From positions 17,671,187 through 17,735,186 of the forward strand of contig OX638368.1 of NCBI GenBank assembly GCA_951812925.1: a DNA stretch of 64,000 nt. The letters are read 5' to 3'. The position numbers and the translations under genes are program-made. This DNA comes from Calliopum simillimum. Taxonomy: Eukaryota; Arthropoda; Insecta; Diptera; Lauxaniidae. Below the pieces are notes generated by a model. That model was given only the letters and a program-made list of their open reading frames with translations, searched no databases and had not been told where the DNA came from. This document shows positions 41,908 through 52,025 of the stretch, piece after piece (the first letter of the stretch is position 1; every line of letters begins with the position of its first letter).

Positions 41908-42443
41908 AAGGGAGGTGCCACGCCCTCTTGACCGAGCTCACCTAGCTTTTGATCAGAGCTTGCACTTACTATTTCTAATGTCTAAGCGAAATTTGGTTCG
42001 GTTATCTCAAAAAACGCTTTCAGTATAGCATTTTGAAACTTTTGCTTATATTAGAGGTGCCACGTTCTCTTGTCCGAGTTCACCTAGTTTTTGATCGGAA
42101 GTTGTATTTACTATCTCTACACAGAGCGAAGAAAAAACCACGTTCGTTAGTGTTTTAACTACGTTTCGTTGTTGATTTGGATTTAACAACGCTCCAAGCT
42201 CATATTTGTATGGTGCGTTGCAAAATCACTCACAAACGTGGTTGAAACTTATTCAACAGCGCTGGTTGCCAAGCGTTGTTAAATATGAATCAGCAACGAA
42301 ACGTAGTCAAAACACTCCGAAACGTTGTTAAACTCAAATCAGCAACGAAACGTAGATAAAACACTCACGAAACGTAGCTAAATCCAAATCAACTCATTTC
42401 AAAACAAATAGACTTTCAGTCAACTTCACAATAATGATGCCCG

Positions 42444-42498
42444 TAGTTGAGTTGCTAACGTCCGCATCTATCACACCACAGGTTCCAGGTTCAAATCT
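42444..42498 (+). other. tRNA-like pol III promoter module, copy a
   Basis: A-box-like TAGTTGAGTTGC (42444-42455) matches 10 of 12. B-box-like GGTTCAAATCT (42488-42498) matches 10 of 11. Spacing 44 bases. The segment GCTAACGTCCGCATC after the A box resembles the D-arm side of a tRNA and recurs in the other copies. Confidence 0.5.
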
Positions 42499-42580
42499 CC
42501 TCAAAATGAAAACAAAAAAATTTTATTTAAAGCATAAAATTGAAAATAAAAAATAAAAATAATGTCAGTTTCCATTTAGT

Positions 42581-43968
42581 ACAATCATTTGGGAGAAAAA
42601 AATGATGTTACCTGGAAAGTTTTGCGGGATTTCTGCAAATGAGTTATTTTATAGATTTCGATGTGCTCTTTCAGAATTTCAACTTTGCTACCTCGTATCG
42701 TGTTCGCTTGAGCCGCCATATTGGAAAAATGGCGTCCAAAATCAGTTTTTTACAAATATCTCTTTAACGGTTATGTTTAGAGAAAACTTTCTTAGGACAA
42801 TGTTGTAGCTTATAAAATTTTCTATAAAAATGACCTTTGAATTGTTTTCGTACGACTTATAACTCAGGAGATATCTTTATTCAAAATTTTAGAAAAATTA
42901 GTAAATTGTGAATGCCACTTATGAGTAGGCACAGTGATGTGTCAAGCTTATAATTACGATAACTTATGAACGGTGAGTCGCACGTTTAAAATAAAAACAC
43001 CTATTTATAGGGATTAACTTGCTCTACAAGTTACATAGTATTTTTTTTTCATATCACTTATAGTTAAGGAGATATTTTTCCCACAAACCTAATATTTTGA
43101 AAAAAAACGTTTTTTCAAAATGGCTCCTAAACGGTTCGTCCTAGAAAAAAAATTGTCAATGCATTTGGTAGAACGTTCAATTTCCTATAAGAGTCCCTTC
43201 GAGCTGTTTTTTCGTCAGACTTACCCTTCATGAGATATCGCGACTTGAAAATCATTCAAAATTGAACATAGTAGGGCGCATAGAACAATATTCAATTTTG
43301 AATGATTTTCAAGACGCGATATCTCATGAAGGGTAAGTCTGACGAAAAAACAGCTCGAAGGGACTCTTATAGGAAATTGAACGTTCTACCAAATGCATTG
43401 ACAATTTTTTTTCTAGGACGAACCGTTTAGGAGCCATTTTGAAAAAACGTTTTTTTTCAAAATTTTGGGTTTGTGGGAAAAATTATCTCCTTAACTATAG
43501 GTGATATGAAAAAAAAATAATATGTAACTTGTAGAACAAGTTATTCCCTATAAGCAGGTGTTTTTATTTTAAACGTGCGACTCACCGTTCATAAGTTATC
43601 GTAATTATAAGCTTGACACATCACTGTGCCTACTCATAAGTGGCATTCACAATTAACTAATTTTTCTAAAATTTTGAATAAAGATATCTCCTGAGTTATA
43701 AGTCGTACGAAAACAATTCAAAGGTAATTTTTATAGAAAATTTTATAAGCTACAACATTGTCCTAAGAAATTTTTCTCTAAATATAACCGTTAAAGAGAT
43801 ATTTGTAAAAAACTGATTTTGGACGCCATTTTTCCAATATGGCGGCTCGAGCGAACACGATACGAGGTAGCAAAGTTGAAATTCTGAAAGAGCACATCGA
43901 AATCTATAAAATAACTCATTTGCAGAAATCCCGCAAAACTTTCTAGGTAAAACTACCAAATGACTGTA
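42581..43968. mobile_element. 1.39-kb near-perfect palindrome nested in a foldback
   Basis: The ends are ACAATCATTTGG (left) and the complement of ACAGTCATTTGG (right), in a TAGT...ACTA setting that fits TA duplication. Arms of about 680 bases differ at few sites and meet around a short loop near 43270-43290 (AACATAGTAGGGCGCATAGA). Two almost identical 68-69-codon frames, one per arm, are mirror copies and not genes. The high arm identity suggests recent origin or arm conversion. Confidence 0.85.
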
Positions 43969-44605
43969 CTAATTGCCGTTTACAGAAAAAAATTAATTCA
44001 AAAAATTTTTTTTTTCTTTTGTATTTCATATAGCAACGCGCGTTGTTAAATCACTCACAAACGTAGTTGAAACCCATTTAGCAACGCGCGTGGTTAAAAC
44101 TGCAACAAACGAGCCATGCTCAAAACTTGGGTCGCCACGTGGTTAAAATAACTACGTTTCTTCCACTTTTGACAATGTTGTTTTCTCTGTGTAGTATCTA
44201 TGTAAATTTTGCTTGGGTTATCGCAAATAATGATCTTAATATTGTGTTTTGAATATATTTTTTGTATTAGCGGTGGGCATGTCCGTTGACCGATTTTACT
44301 CATTTTCAATCTCATAAATTAACTTTTGCAACAAAGCCATCGTGCCAAATTTCATTGAATTATGTTGCTTAGTTTTTCCGTGAAAAATATTTCCACAGAC
44401 AGACACCCAGCCAGCCGGACAAAACAACTAAATCGCCTTATCGACTCAGGAGGTGAGGCTGATAAAGAATATACAGGGTGGTTGGTAATCGGTAGAACAA
44501 CGGAAAAATAAGATTCCTGGGACTATTCTGAACAGCTTTTCTCAGTTCTGTTTTTCGAAATTCGCAAAACTGAAGGAGATATAGCCATCGGACGATCAGG
44601 ATATA

Positions 44606-45210
44606 CACAGAGCGAAGAAAAAAAGCATAACTTGCGTAGTTAAATGAGTTTCTACCACGTTTGTGAGTATTTTAGCTAAGTTTCGTTGCTGATTTGGATT
44701 TAACAACGCTCCAAGATAATATTTGTATGGTGCGTTGCTAAATCACTCACAAACGTAGTTGAAACTTATTTAGCAACGTTGGTTGCCAAGCGTTGGTAAA
44801 TCCAAATCAGCAACGAAACGTAGTCAAAACAACACGAAACGTTGTTAAATCCAAATCAGCAACAAAATGTAGTCAAAACACTCACGAACGTGGTAGAAGC
44901 TCATTTCAAAACAAATAGACTTTCAGTCAACCTCACAATAATGATGGCAGTGGCTGAGTTCGTTAACGTCCACATCAATCACACGACAGGTTTCAGGTTC
45001 AAATCTCCCCAAAACCAAACAAGAAATATTTATTTAAAGCAAAAAATTAGAATTAAAAATATAATAAAAAAAATATTTTTTTTTTTTGTACTTTATTTAG
45101 CAACGTGCGTTGTTAAAACTGATACAAACAAGCCATGCTCAAAATTTGGGTCGTAACGTTGTTAAAATAACCACGTTTCTGCCACTTTTGACAATGTTGT
45201 TTTCTCTGTG
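44606..45210. mobile_element. Foldback with tRNA-like module (family 2), copy b, 605 bp
   Basis: CACAGAGCGAAGAAAA and the complement of CACAGAGAAAACAACA bound it, with TA on both sides (44604-44605, 45211-45212). The opposite arm of the host foldback shows the empty site, reading GTGTAGCTTTATG against ATATAGATTTATG here. Internal order is the same as copy a: subrepeats with AATCAGCAACGAAACGTAG, the module, a T run and the right arm. Confidence 0.85.
44951..45006 (+). other. tRNA-like pol III promoter module, copy b
   Basis: TGGCTGAGTTCG (44951-44962) matches 11 of 12 A-box positions and is followed by TTAACGTCC as in tRNA D-arms. GGTTCAAATCT (44996-45006) matches 10 of 11 B-box positions. 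Spacing 45 bases. A run of 12-13 T lies about 70 bases beyond the B box (near 45075-45087). The T stem does not pair. Confidence 0.55.
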
Positions 45211-45900
45211 TAGATTTATGAAAACCGAACTGGATAATCGGAACCTCTTGATGAATTTTAATAATATTGGTATCATATGAAAGGTATTTTAATAACCTAC
45301 AAAATTAATGCACAAAAAATTTTAAATCAAAGTCATGGTTTTCGAGATATGGGAAATTTTCGAAAACTTTCACCAGTTTTTTTTTTTAAAGCACAATTTT
45401 TTCAAAAACTGTAACTAACATATAGTTTTAGTAACAAATTATGAAAGCCCAATTTATTAACTTTCATTTGATATTTAATTTGTAACTGATTTCCTTCATT
45501 AAGTATGTTTTTTTGATAAGAAACAAAAAATTAAACCAAAAAAATGTCATGCAATTTACCTAAACATTTCAATAGCACTGAAAACTCGCTATGTCTAGAA
45601 AATCATGACAATTAAAGTGCCTTTCATGTGACACCAATATTATTAAAATCCCTCAAGGGGTTCCGAACTTATACCGGTTTTCATAAAGCTACACCCTGAC
45701 CTTCCGATGGCTATATCTCCGTCAGTTTTGCGAATATCGAAAAATGGTACTAAAAAAAATTGTTCAAAATAGTCCCAGAAATCTTACGTTTTCCAGTGTT
45801 CTGCCGAATTCCAACCTGAAACGCCTTCTTCTCTGCGTTACAAACGGAAGGACAAAGTGAATATACCCTTAGTATAGGATATAAAAATCGTGCAAACCGG

Positions 45901-46560
45901 TTTTCGAGTTATGGGATTTTCTAAAAACCCGGACGATGCCGAGGGTTGATGATGTTTAATATTATTATGCAGTATAACAGCAGGTACAATATAACAGTTT
46001 TCCTGCTACTCCACAATAGATGGCGCAAAGTTCACAAGCACAGACTCAAACCAGTTTTGTTCTACTAAAACAATAAACACACCTCTTGAAATTGAAAGGA
46101 AACAACAAATACAGTAGACGCTCACAAATTAAAACCACTTGGTTTTTGCGGTGATTCGAATTTCTCAACGATTTTTTTTCGTATATAAAAAAAAAAAAAA
46201 AATAGAGTAAAGTAAATACACTATAAGGTACTCAAATAAAACTCTTTTTTTTATTTAATTTATTTATTGCGGCATATCTGTGCAAAAATGGCAAAACTAG
46301 GTATTAAGCATTTTTTGTGAAATGACAAGTTTAAGTTAATACGAGGGGAAGTTTTTAAGTCCGCGAAATGGGGGTAAGGAGTGGAAATAAATATATAAAT
46401 CACTTCGCAAAACATTCAAAAAGTCCAAAAATTAATATTGTATATCGATTTTCTACGCATTCGAATTTTATTGATTACACAGTGCAACAAACTGAGGGGA
46501 AACCAATTTGAATTTGATTTCCATAACTTTTTTTGACTAACTTACGGTCGCTGGTTTTGA
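45901..46560. other. Non-coding stretch
   Basis: Repeat-like A+T-rich sequence with no gene. Confidence 0.4.
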
Positions 46561-46990
46561 ATCAGCCAACCGTTTTTACATATCATGTCTCAGGTCCGAG
46601 TAATTCTAGATTTAAAGTGCAGAAAACTCTATTTTCAGACATATGGCGTACATTCAGTGTAGCAGTGTAGTTCACTTCTGCCAGCAAGACTGGATAGCCG
46701 TGATCTTCTTCTTTAAACCATAATTTTAATTTTTTCAATTGGATCATTACTTTCGAGATATCATCCATAGAAGTACAGGAATACATTTAATTTGTATACC
46801 TTTACTATACTTTAATGGATGATATCTCGGAAAGTATAGTGAAAAGAAAAAATCGGGGCTATTAAATGTTGCTGACAAAAATGAACTAAACTACTTCCTG
46901 GATATACGCCATATGTCTGAAAATAGCGTTTTCTGCACTTTAAATTAAGGATAACTCGGATAGACTTGTTAGGAAGAAGATAGAATTCGC
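46561..46990. repeat. Foldback hairpin, ~400 bp
   Basis: TTTAAAGTGCAGAAAACTCT and CAGACATATGGCGTACATT on the left pair with ACGCCATATGTCTGAAAATA and TTTTCTGCACTTTAAATT on the right. GATATCATCCAT and ATGGATGATATC form the tip near 46795. The small minus-strand frame at 46583-46786 lies in the arm. Confidence 0.65.
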
Positions 46991-47597
46991 TCTATTTTAA
47001 TTCCTGCTGCAACAATTACATACCCATTATTTGTTGTGCTGTACTATAAAAAAAACTTCCAACAAAATGATAAACAAAATAAAAAGAACAATGACTCAAA
47101 TTTTTAATCCATAATCCAAATAATGATAACGGCGGGCAACATCATGATTTTTGTGCCTTCGCGAAGCTTCGCCTTGAAAAAATTTAAATTCAATGGAAAA
47201 ATTTAGAAATGAACAAATACTGAGCATAAAAATGAAGTCAATATCAAAAAAAAAGATTACTTGTTTACAAAAATAAATAAAAATTCAACTAAATTTACAC
47301 AGACGAAATGTAAATATTGTGCACAAATTATTTACCAATTTACGCGTCCATTGATTGCATTTAAAATATTTCATTAAAGTATGTGGTTTGTCCGAAATGC
47401 AAATTTTTTCCCTAACAGTCATTTCGAGGAAATGCATTTTTAATGAGTTTTTATGTTCTGAAATCTACCTGCAGATTAATTTTTTTACAATGAATCATTT
47501 TTTCTTTTTCTTTTTTGGAAAAACAGTTGTACTAATGACTTAATTGCTATATTAGTGTTCAAGGTTTTTTGGCCATAAATGCAGTTTTCATATTTAA
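46991..47597. other. Non-coding stretch
   Basis: No element or gene recognised; ends at a TTAA (47594-47597). Confidence 0.4.
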
Positions 47598-47700
47598 CCC
47601 TTTACTCTTTCAGTTTCGCGTTCTGTTTTTTTTTTTAGAAACTCAACACTTAACCCTTTAAAAAGCGGAATAATGATTTCATACCTGTCAGTGAAAAGGG
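47598..47700. mobile_element. Tiny TTAA-flanked piggyBac-like MITE(s)
   Basis: TTAA at 47594 and 47701 bound a 103-bp stretch starting CCCTTTACTCTTTCAG and ending CTGTCAGTGAAAAGGG. An inner TTAA at 47650 makes a 47-bp version starting CCCTTTAAAAAG. The termini resemble the 929-bp MITE at 34720. Confidence 0.45.
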
Positions 47701-47704
47701 TTAA

Positions 47705-49124
47705 AATTTTGCTGTAAATATGGCAGTTCTGAAAAAATACTTTCTTTGAATAAAACTGTTTATTATGTTTTTTATTTTAATTTTTATGGTTGCTCATAAA
47801 AAAATAAGGATTTTTTTTTTTTAAATATGCTACCTCTGAAAAATTGTACATTAGGGTGCCTCAAATGCAAAAATGTTGAAAAGATAAAGGTGCTCTTAGC
47901 GTATTTTAATACTGTAGCTACTATGGTTTTTTGATATTTTATTGGTTGGTTATACAAGGTGACAAAAGTTATATTTTAATGTCCATTGGATGTCATTATT
48001 TTAGAAATGTACAAAATTGGACTTTGTTTTCACGCACAGCTTACCTTGAGCTGTGTGAAATTATAGAAATTCAGTTGAAAAATTTGTATAGGTATCCTGA
48101 GTTGATGCACATTTCGTCCCTTTTCGGCCTTAAACACGTAACTGCAATTTTTTAAATCGTCGAAAAAATTTGTCATACGTTTTGTGAAGGTCTCTGACAT
48201 TTTTCCGATAAAAAATAAAAAGTAAAAAAAGTTTGTAGTTACGAGGTTATGATTGAAAGGGGACGATTTGTGTTCTTTTTACGGAATTTTGAATTTTTGC
48301 TCGCAAGACATTTGGTTTCAAATTGTTGATTCTATATCTGTCTCCAACATACATGACATGCGGTGCCATTTGTTAAAATTATGGCAACTTCATGTTATGA
48401 TATTACTTTTGTCCCACCTTGTTCAAAGCATAATCAAATTTTTCCTGAGACATTTGTCTTAGTATTGGCCCTATTAGAAATTTTGATGTACCTACATACA
48501 TAGCGATGCCGCTTACGAAAACTCATGGTTATATTTAGGCGCAGGCTACATAGGCTGCAGCCTAGAGGCCCGCACCACAAACAAATGTTTAATATTAAAC
48601 AGCATATTTTCATTTTGCCCTCGCAAAATAGCCCAGGAAAATTAGAATTTTTCTGCGAAAAATTTTGGAGTTAACCTTATTTAAAAAGTGTTAAAATTTT
48701 GTGATAAGTAAAAAAGTTAAACTTATAAAAAATTAGGAAATGCCGGATTTCAACTTCTCATACTAAAAGTAACGAGTTATTCCCAGCTTATCGGAAAAAC
48801 CACATGTTGTTTTGAGCTCTCGGAAATAAAAAATGGTTGAAAACAGTTTTATATTGTGAAAAACCTTGAAAAAAAAAAAAAAAATTCATTGGAGGAATCC
48901 GTGTATAAAAAAATCGTGTAAGGAATTCGTTCACAAGCAGGACTATTATTTTTTCGTGTCTATCATAGCTTAGAAACTATTCAAACCACGATAAAAGTAA
49001 TGGGGTCTATTTTGCAGAAAATCACATGATCTACAAAAAAATTCGAAACATTTGGGACATTACATACGTAACCGGATAGCATTCGCATCTCCGACTTTTT
49101 TCTATCTTATAGTAATTTATGTTA
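47705..49124. other. Non-coding stretch
   Basis: No reliable gene. Short frames at 47931-48155 and 48253-48462 lack family resemblance. Homopolymer runs near 47808 and 48870. Confidence 0.4.
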
Positions 49125-49254
49125 TCGAAAAAAAGTAGTCGACAAAATATGGGTATATAAAACGTTTAATGTTTTTTTGACCAAAAAAAGAATAAAATAA
49201 TAATACATTTTTGGATGCACAAGAGTATTTCTTTAAGAAAATTAAAAGGCTTGC

Positions 49255-49612
49255 TTATTTGGTTGAGATATATGCAAAATATCTAAACTTTGAATTAACA
49301 CTTGCCATTAGGCTCTGCACATCATTTTGGGTGACCTGGGATGATACCTTGATCCATTTTTGTTTTAGGTTCTTTTCATTTCTGACAACTTTCTTCGTTT
49401 TTAGCAATTTTCTATTCATTATAGTCCAGTATTTTCTAATCAGCCGAAGCTTAGGGCAATTTGGAGGATTTGCATTTTTCGGTACAATATTGACCCCACT
49501 CTCTTCATACCAATTCATGGCCAATTTGCAATAGTGACAACTGGCTAAATCTGGCCAAAATAACAAAGGATTTTTGTGAAGGCGTATAATATCACCGTTC
49601 GACACAAAAAAA
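49255..49612 (-). pseudogene. Tc1/mariner transposase, C-terminal piece
   Basis: Minus strand, about 115 residues: FWPDLASCHY with the second catalytic D (codon at 49549-49551), NWYEESGVNIVPKNANPPNC, then LRLIRKYWTIM. In related proteins the last motif is LRPIE-x-YW with a catalytic acid; here Arg replaces it, so the enzyme is dead. The upstream residues of the frame come from the inserted foldback. Confidence 0.8.
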
Positions 49613-49768
49613 AAAAAAAAACACATGAGAAAATCAAAAAAATTCTTAAAGCAGACGTTAAAAAAAAAATACCCGTGTCTCGTGGTTTTGCCCCAGCACG
49701 TCACATTTTTTTTAATCGATTTTTGAAGTTTTTTATCCACTGTATACAAAAAAACCAAAAATAACTAT

Positions 49769-50632
49769 ATGATCCTTGCATTTGAGGTGTATCATGTGTT
49801 CAGCAAACTTATGCAGGAATATTTTTGTAGACATTTCAACCCTGCACAACCTCCACATGTGGGTAATTTTTGCCCTTTTCTTAAAAAGGTACAAAAATGA
49901 CACCTAAAACAGGGGAATATTGAGTCAGTATGCACTAAAGAAATATTTGCTATACAATTTCACTACTAGTTGCTGAACACTAAAAAAGCAAAATTTTATC
50001 CCGAAAGCAAAAAAATCGTTAAAATGAGTAAGCAGCTCTAACAATAAATATTTTCCAAATTTCACCCCACTGTAAAACTCTAAAACTACATTTTGGACAA
50101 AACTCATTCTCACAAGTTCATATCGAAATCACACAAGGATTATTTTCCTAGAATACATTTACCTATTATATCCTGTTTTTATGGGTCTTTTTGAACCCTT
50201 TTTCTAAAACTGAGCCACAATGGGTTAAAATTTTGCAAAAAAATCCTACAAAATATTTCACTAAGAGTTGCCAAAGACGAAAAGTTCTTAAAACTTAAGG
50301 TAAGCGCGTCAGGGATGCAATTAACATGCAATGTGAAAAGTCCTAATTGATTTTAACGATTTTTTTGGTTTCGGGCTAAAATTTCGACCTTTAAGTGTTT
50401 TGAAACTATTGTAGTAGTGAAATTTTATACCAAATATTTCTGTAGTACATACTGACTCAATATTTCCCTGTTTTGGGTGTCATTTTTGTACCTTTTGAAG
50501 ACAAGGGCAAAAATGACCCACATGTTGGGGTCAAACAGGGTTAAAGTTTTCTACAAAAATATTTCCCGCAATATCCAGCGTAAGTTTGAAGAACACATGA
50601 TACACCTCAGATGTAAGGATCATATCGACGGC
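49769..50632. mobile_element. 864-bp foldback nested in the 3.1-kb foldback arm
   Basis: The ends are ATGATCCTTGCATTTGAGGT and the complement of ATGATCCTTACATCTGAGGT. The arms include GTGTATCATGTGTTC and ATATTGAGTCAGTATG. The host arm continues ACTAT|ATCGACGG across it, as in the opposite arm. The target duplication is ambiguous. Confidence 0.75.
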
Positions 50633-50949
50633 TTATATTCAATACACTCTATCTACAAAAACACAATTTTTCAGGAGAGCAAAAAAACGGTTTTATTCGC
50701 TATTTTTTATAGTGTTAATCAAACGAAGTACTACGATATTAATTAAAAAGAGCCACTAGATCCTTCAAATAAAAAAACTAAGAAAAAACCTTAGTTATTC
50801 GCCTTATTATAGCAGATAGAGGATATTGCAATTCAAATATAATGTGTTCAAACAAGCAGATAGAGCCTATTGCACAGTAATAAAAACCAATTTTTTTATG
50901 AATTACTTATTAATAGATGGTTTTTTAGCAAAAGAAAACTCAAAGTAGG

Positions 50950-51735
50950 TTAGGCGCCTGGTGGACTTGAGAATGCGAAATATGAGAACTGAAATCTGAG
51001 CTCAGATTATTATAGGTCCTTATTTTTTATAGCCGTTTATTATGAACTTTGATCTGCTTATTATTAATCTAAGCTTGGTTTTTTTTTCTGTCATGTAAGG
51101 ATCCTAAGTTATCCTCACTTACAGCTTGCTATATAGCTCAAAACAGTGATTCTTGGACTTCTAAGGAAAGATAACTCAGAATTCTTACATGATTGAAAAA
51201 ATCCTAGTTTAGATGCGTAATAAGGAAATCCCAGTAAGTGATGAGCAAAATTAGTCTTGGTCTTGATTCTTGGTCTTGGCCTCGGTATTAGACCAAGACG
51301 CTGATATCATTGCTAGACCAAGACTTCTGTGGTCTTACTTAGGATTATCATCAAGACGAAGACTGCTTTTAGTCTTTCGAATTTATAGTTAATAGGTGTG
51401 TCACGTTCGTTTCAAGCATAAAATCATATCTCAATTCGAAATTTGGCATTTTCGAGACCAATACTTAATGACCAAGATACAATATGCAAGAACAAGACCA
51501 AGACCAAGACTGCTATGATCTTGGTCTTAGTTTGCTCACCACTAATCACAGTCCACCATAAGCTGCTATAAAAAACTAGGGCGCAAGACTATGGTAGGCC
51601 TGGGCGGGGAGTAAGGAATAAAGACCCTTGCTCCTGGGTAGATCTACTTTCTAGTAACTTGGGGTACTTTATATAAAAATCTGAGCTCAGATTTCAGTTT
51701 TCATGTTTTGCATTCACAAGGCCGTCTGGTTACCG
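50950..51735. mobile_element. Foldback with CTGAGCTCAG arms, itself interrupted
   Basis: GAACTGAAATCTGAGCTCAG near 50985 faces CTGAGCTCAGATTTCAGTTT near 51690. Outer segments (TGAGAATGCGAAATATGAG / its counterpart) also pair. The interior holds a small hairpin (51060-51215, TCATGTAAGGATCCTAAGTT) and the hAT-like MITE at 51236. Confidence 0.6.
51236..51544. mobile_element. 309-bp hAT-like MITE with CCAAGAC arms, second copy
   Basis: The ends are AAGTGATGAGCAAAA and TTTGCTCACCACTA. The flanks ATCCCAGT (51228-51235) and ATCACAGT (51545-51552) form an 8-bp duplication with one mismatch. The arms carry TCTTGGTCTTG and CAAGACCAAGACC as in the copy at 41571. Confidence 0.75.
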
Positions 51736-51768
51736 CTCTAATACCCAGTTTCTTTTGACTCGAATACA

Positions 51769-52025
51769 CAATTGAAAAGTGGCCGTACCAAAGGGCCTAA
51801 GTACTTAGTAAAGAAATCTCATACATATTATGTGCCATAATAATCAGTTATTTGACCGGTATAATTTTTTTAACATATTGCCATCAATTCCACGCCATCG
51901 AGTCAATTTTTCGTGAAAACAGAAAACAATTATTATCATTTCTAATAAAATGTCACCCAATTCATATTCACAACTTTTGCCTCGAAATGGTACCTAGGCC
52001 CTTTGGTGTGGACACTCCTCAATTG
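51769..52025. mobile_element. 257-bp MITE, uninterrupted copy
   Basis: The ends are CAATTGAAAAGTGGCCGTAC and the complement of CAATTGAGGAGTGTCCACAC. The core has GTTATTTGACCGGTATAATT and CGTGAAAACAGAAAACAATT. It is the empty-site reference for the MITE hit by BEL/Pao at 4767. Confidence 0.8.

Larger units (their letters stand above)
42120..44191. mobile_element. Foldback with tRNA-like module (family 2), copy a, with nested palindrome
   Basis: The ends are CACAGAGCGAAGAAAA and the complement of CACAGAGAAAACAACA, flanked by TA (42118-42119, 44192-44193). Removing the element and one TA gives a gapless match to the neighbouring repeat unit near 41968-41994, which fixes the ends. The left arm has direct AATCAGCAACGAAACGTAG subrepeats. 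The middle has an A-box/B-box module. The right arm has GCAACGCGCGTTGTTAAA. The palindrome 42581-43968 is inserted to the right of the module. Net size without it is about 685 bp. Confidence 0.85.
44474..45818. mobile_element. Foldback interrupted by a family-2 foldback
   Basis: The left end is CAGGGTGGTTGGTAATCGGT and the right end is the complement of CAGGTTGGAATTCGGCAGAA. The arms pair through GGAGATATAGCCATCGGA and on through GAAAACCG and TTTTAATAATATTGGT after the interruption. It lies in the composite repeat at GAATATA / AAACGCCTTC. The net length without the insert is about 738 bp. The arms are diverged, so it is older than its insert. Confidence 0.75.
40991..45900 (+). repeat. Dispersed composite repeat with ~145-bp units, copy 2, thrice interrupted
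   Basis: Same order as at 1.9-3.1 kb: CTTTTGGCTTGGACAAAAAT, two CCACGCCCTCTTG-type units, GACAGACACCCAGCCAGCCG near 44397, CTCAGGAGGTGAGGCTGAT near 44446, and CTTCTTCTCTGCGTTAC near 45825. It is split by an hAT-like MITE (41571-41907), a foldback (42120-44191) and another foldback (44474-45818). Confidence 0.65.

Noticed and set aside
42602..43959. Two nearly identical 68-69-codon frames on opposite strands
   Set aside because: They are the same arm sequence of one palindrome read from each side; no domain.
49769..50632. TA or TATA target duplication of the 864-bp foldback
   Set aside because: The host arm reads ACTATATCGACGG and several alignments are equally good, so I left it open.
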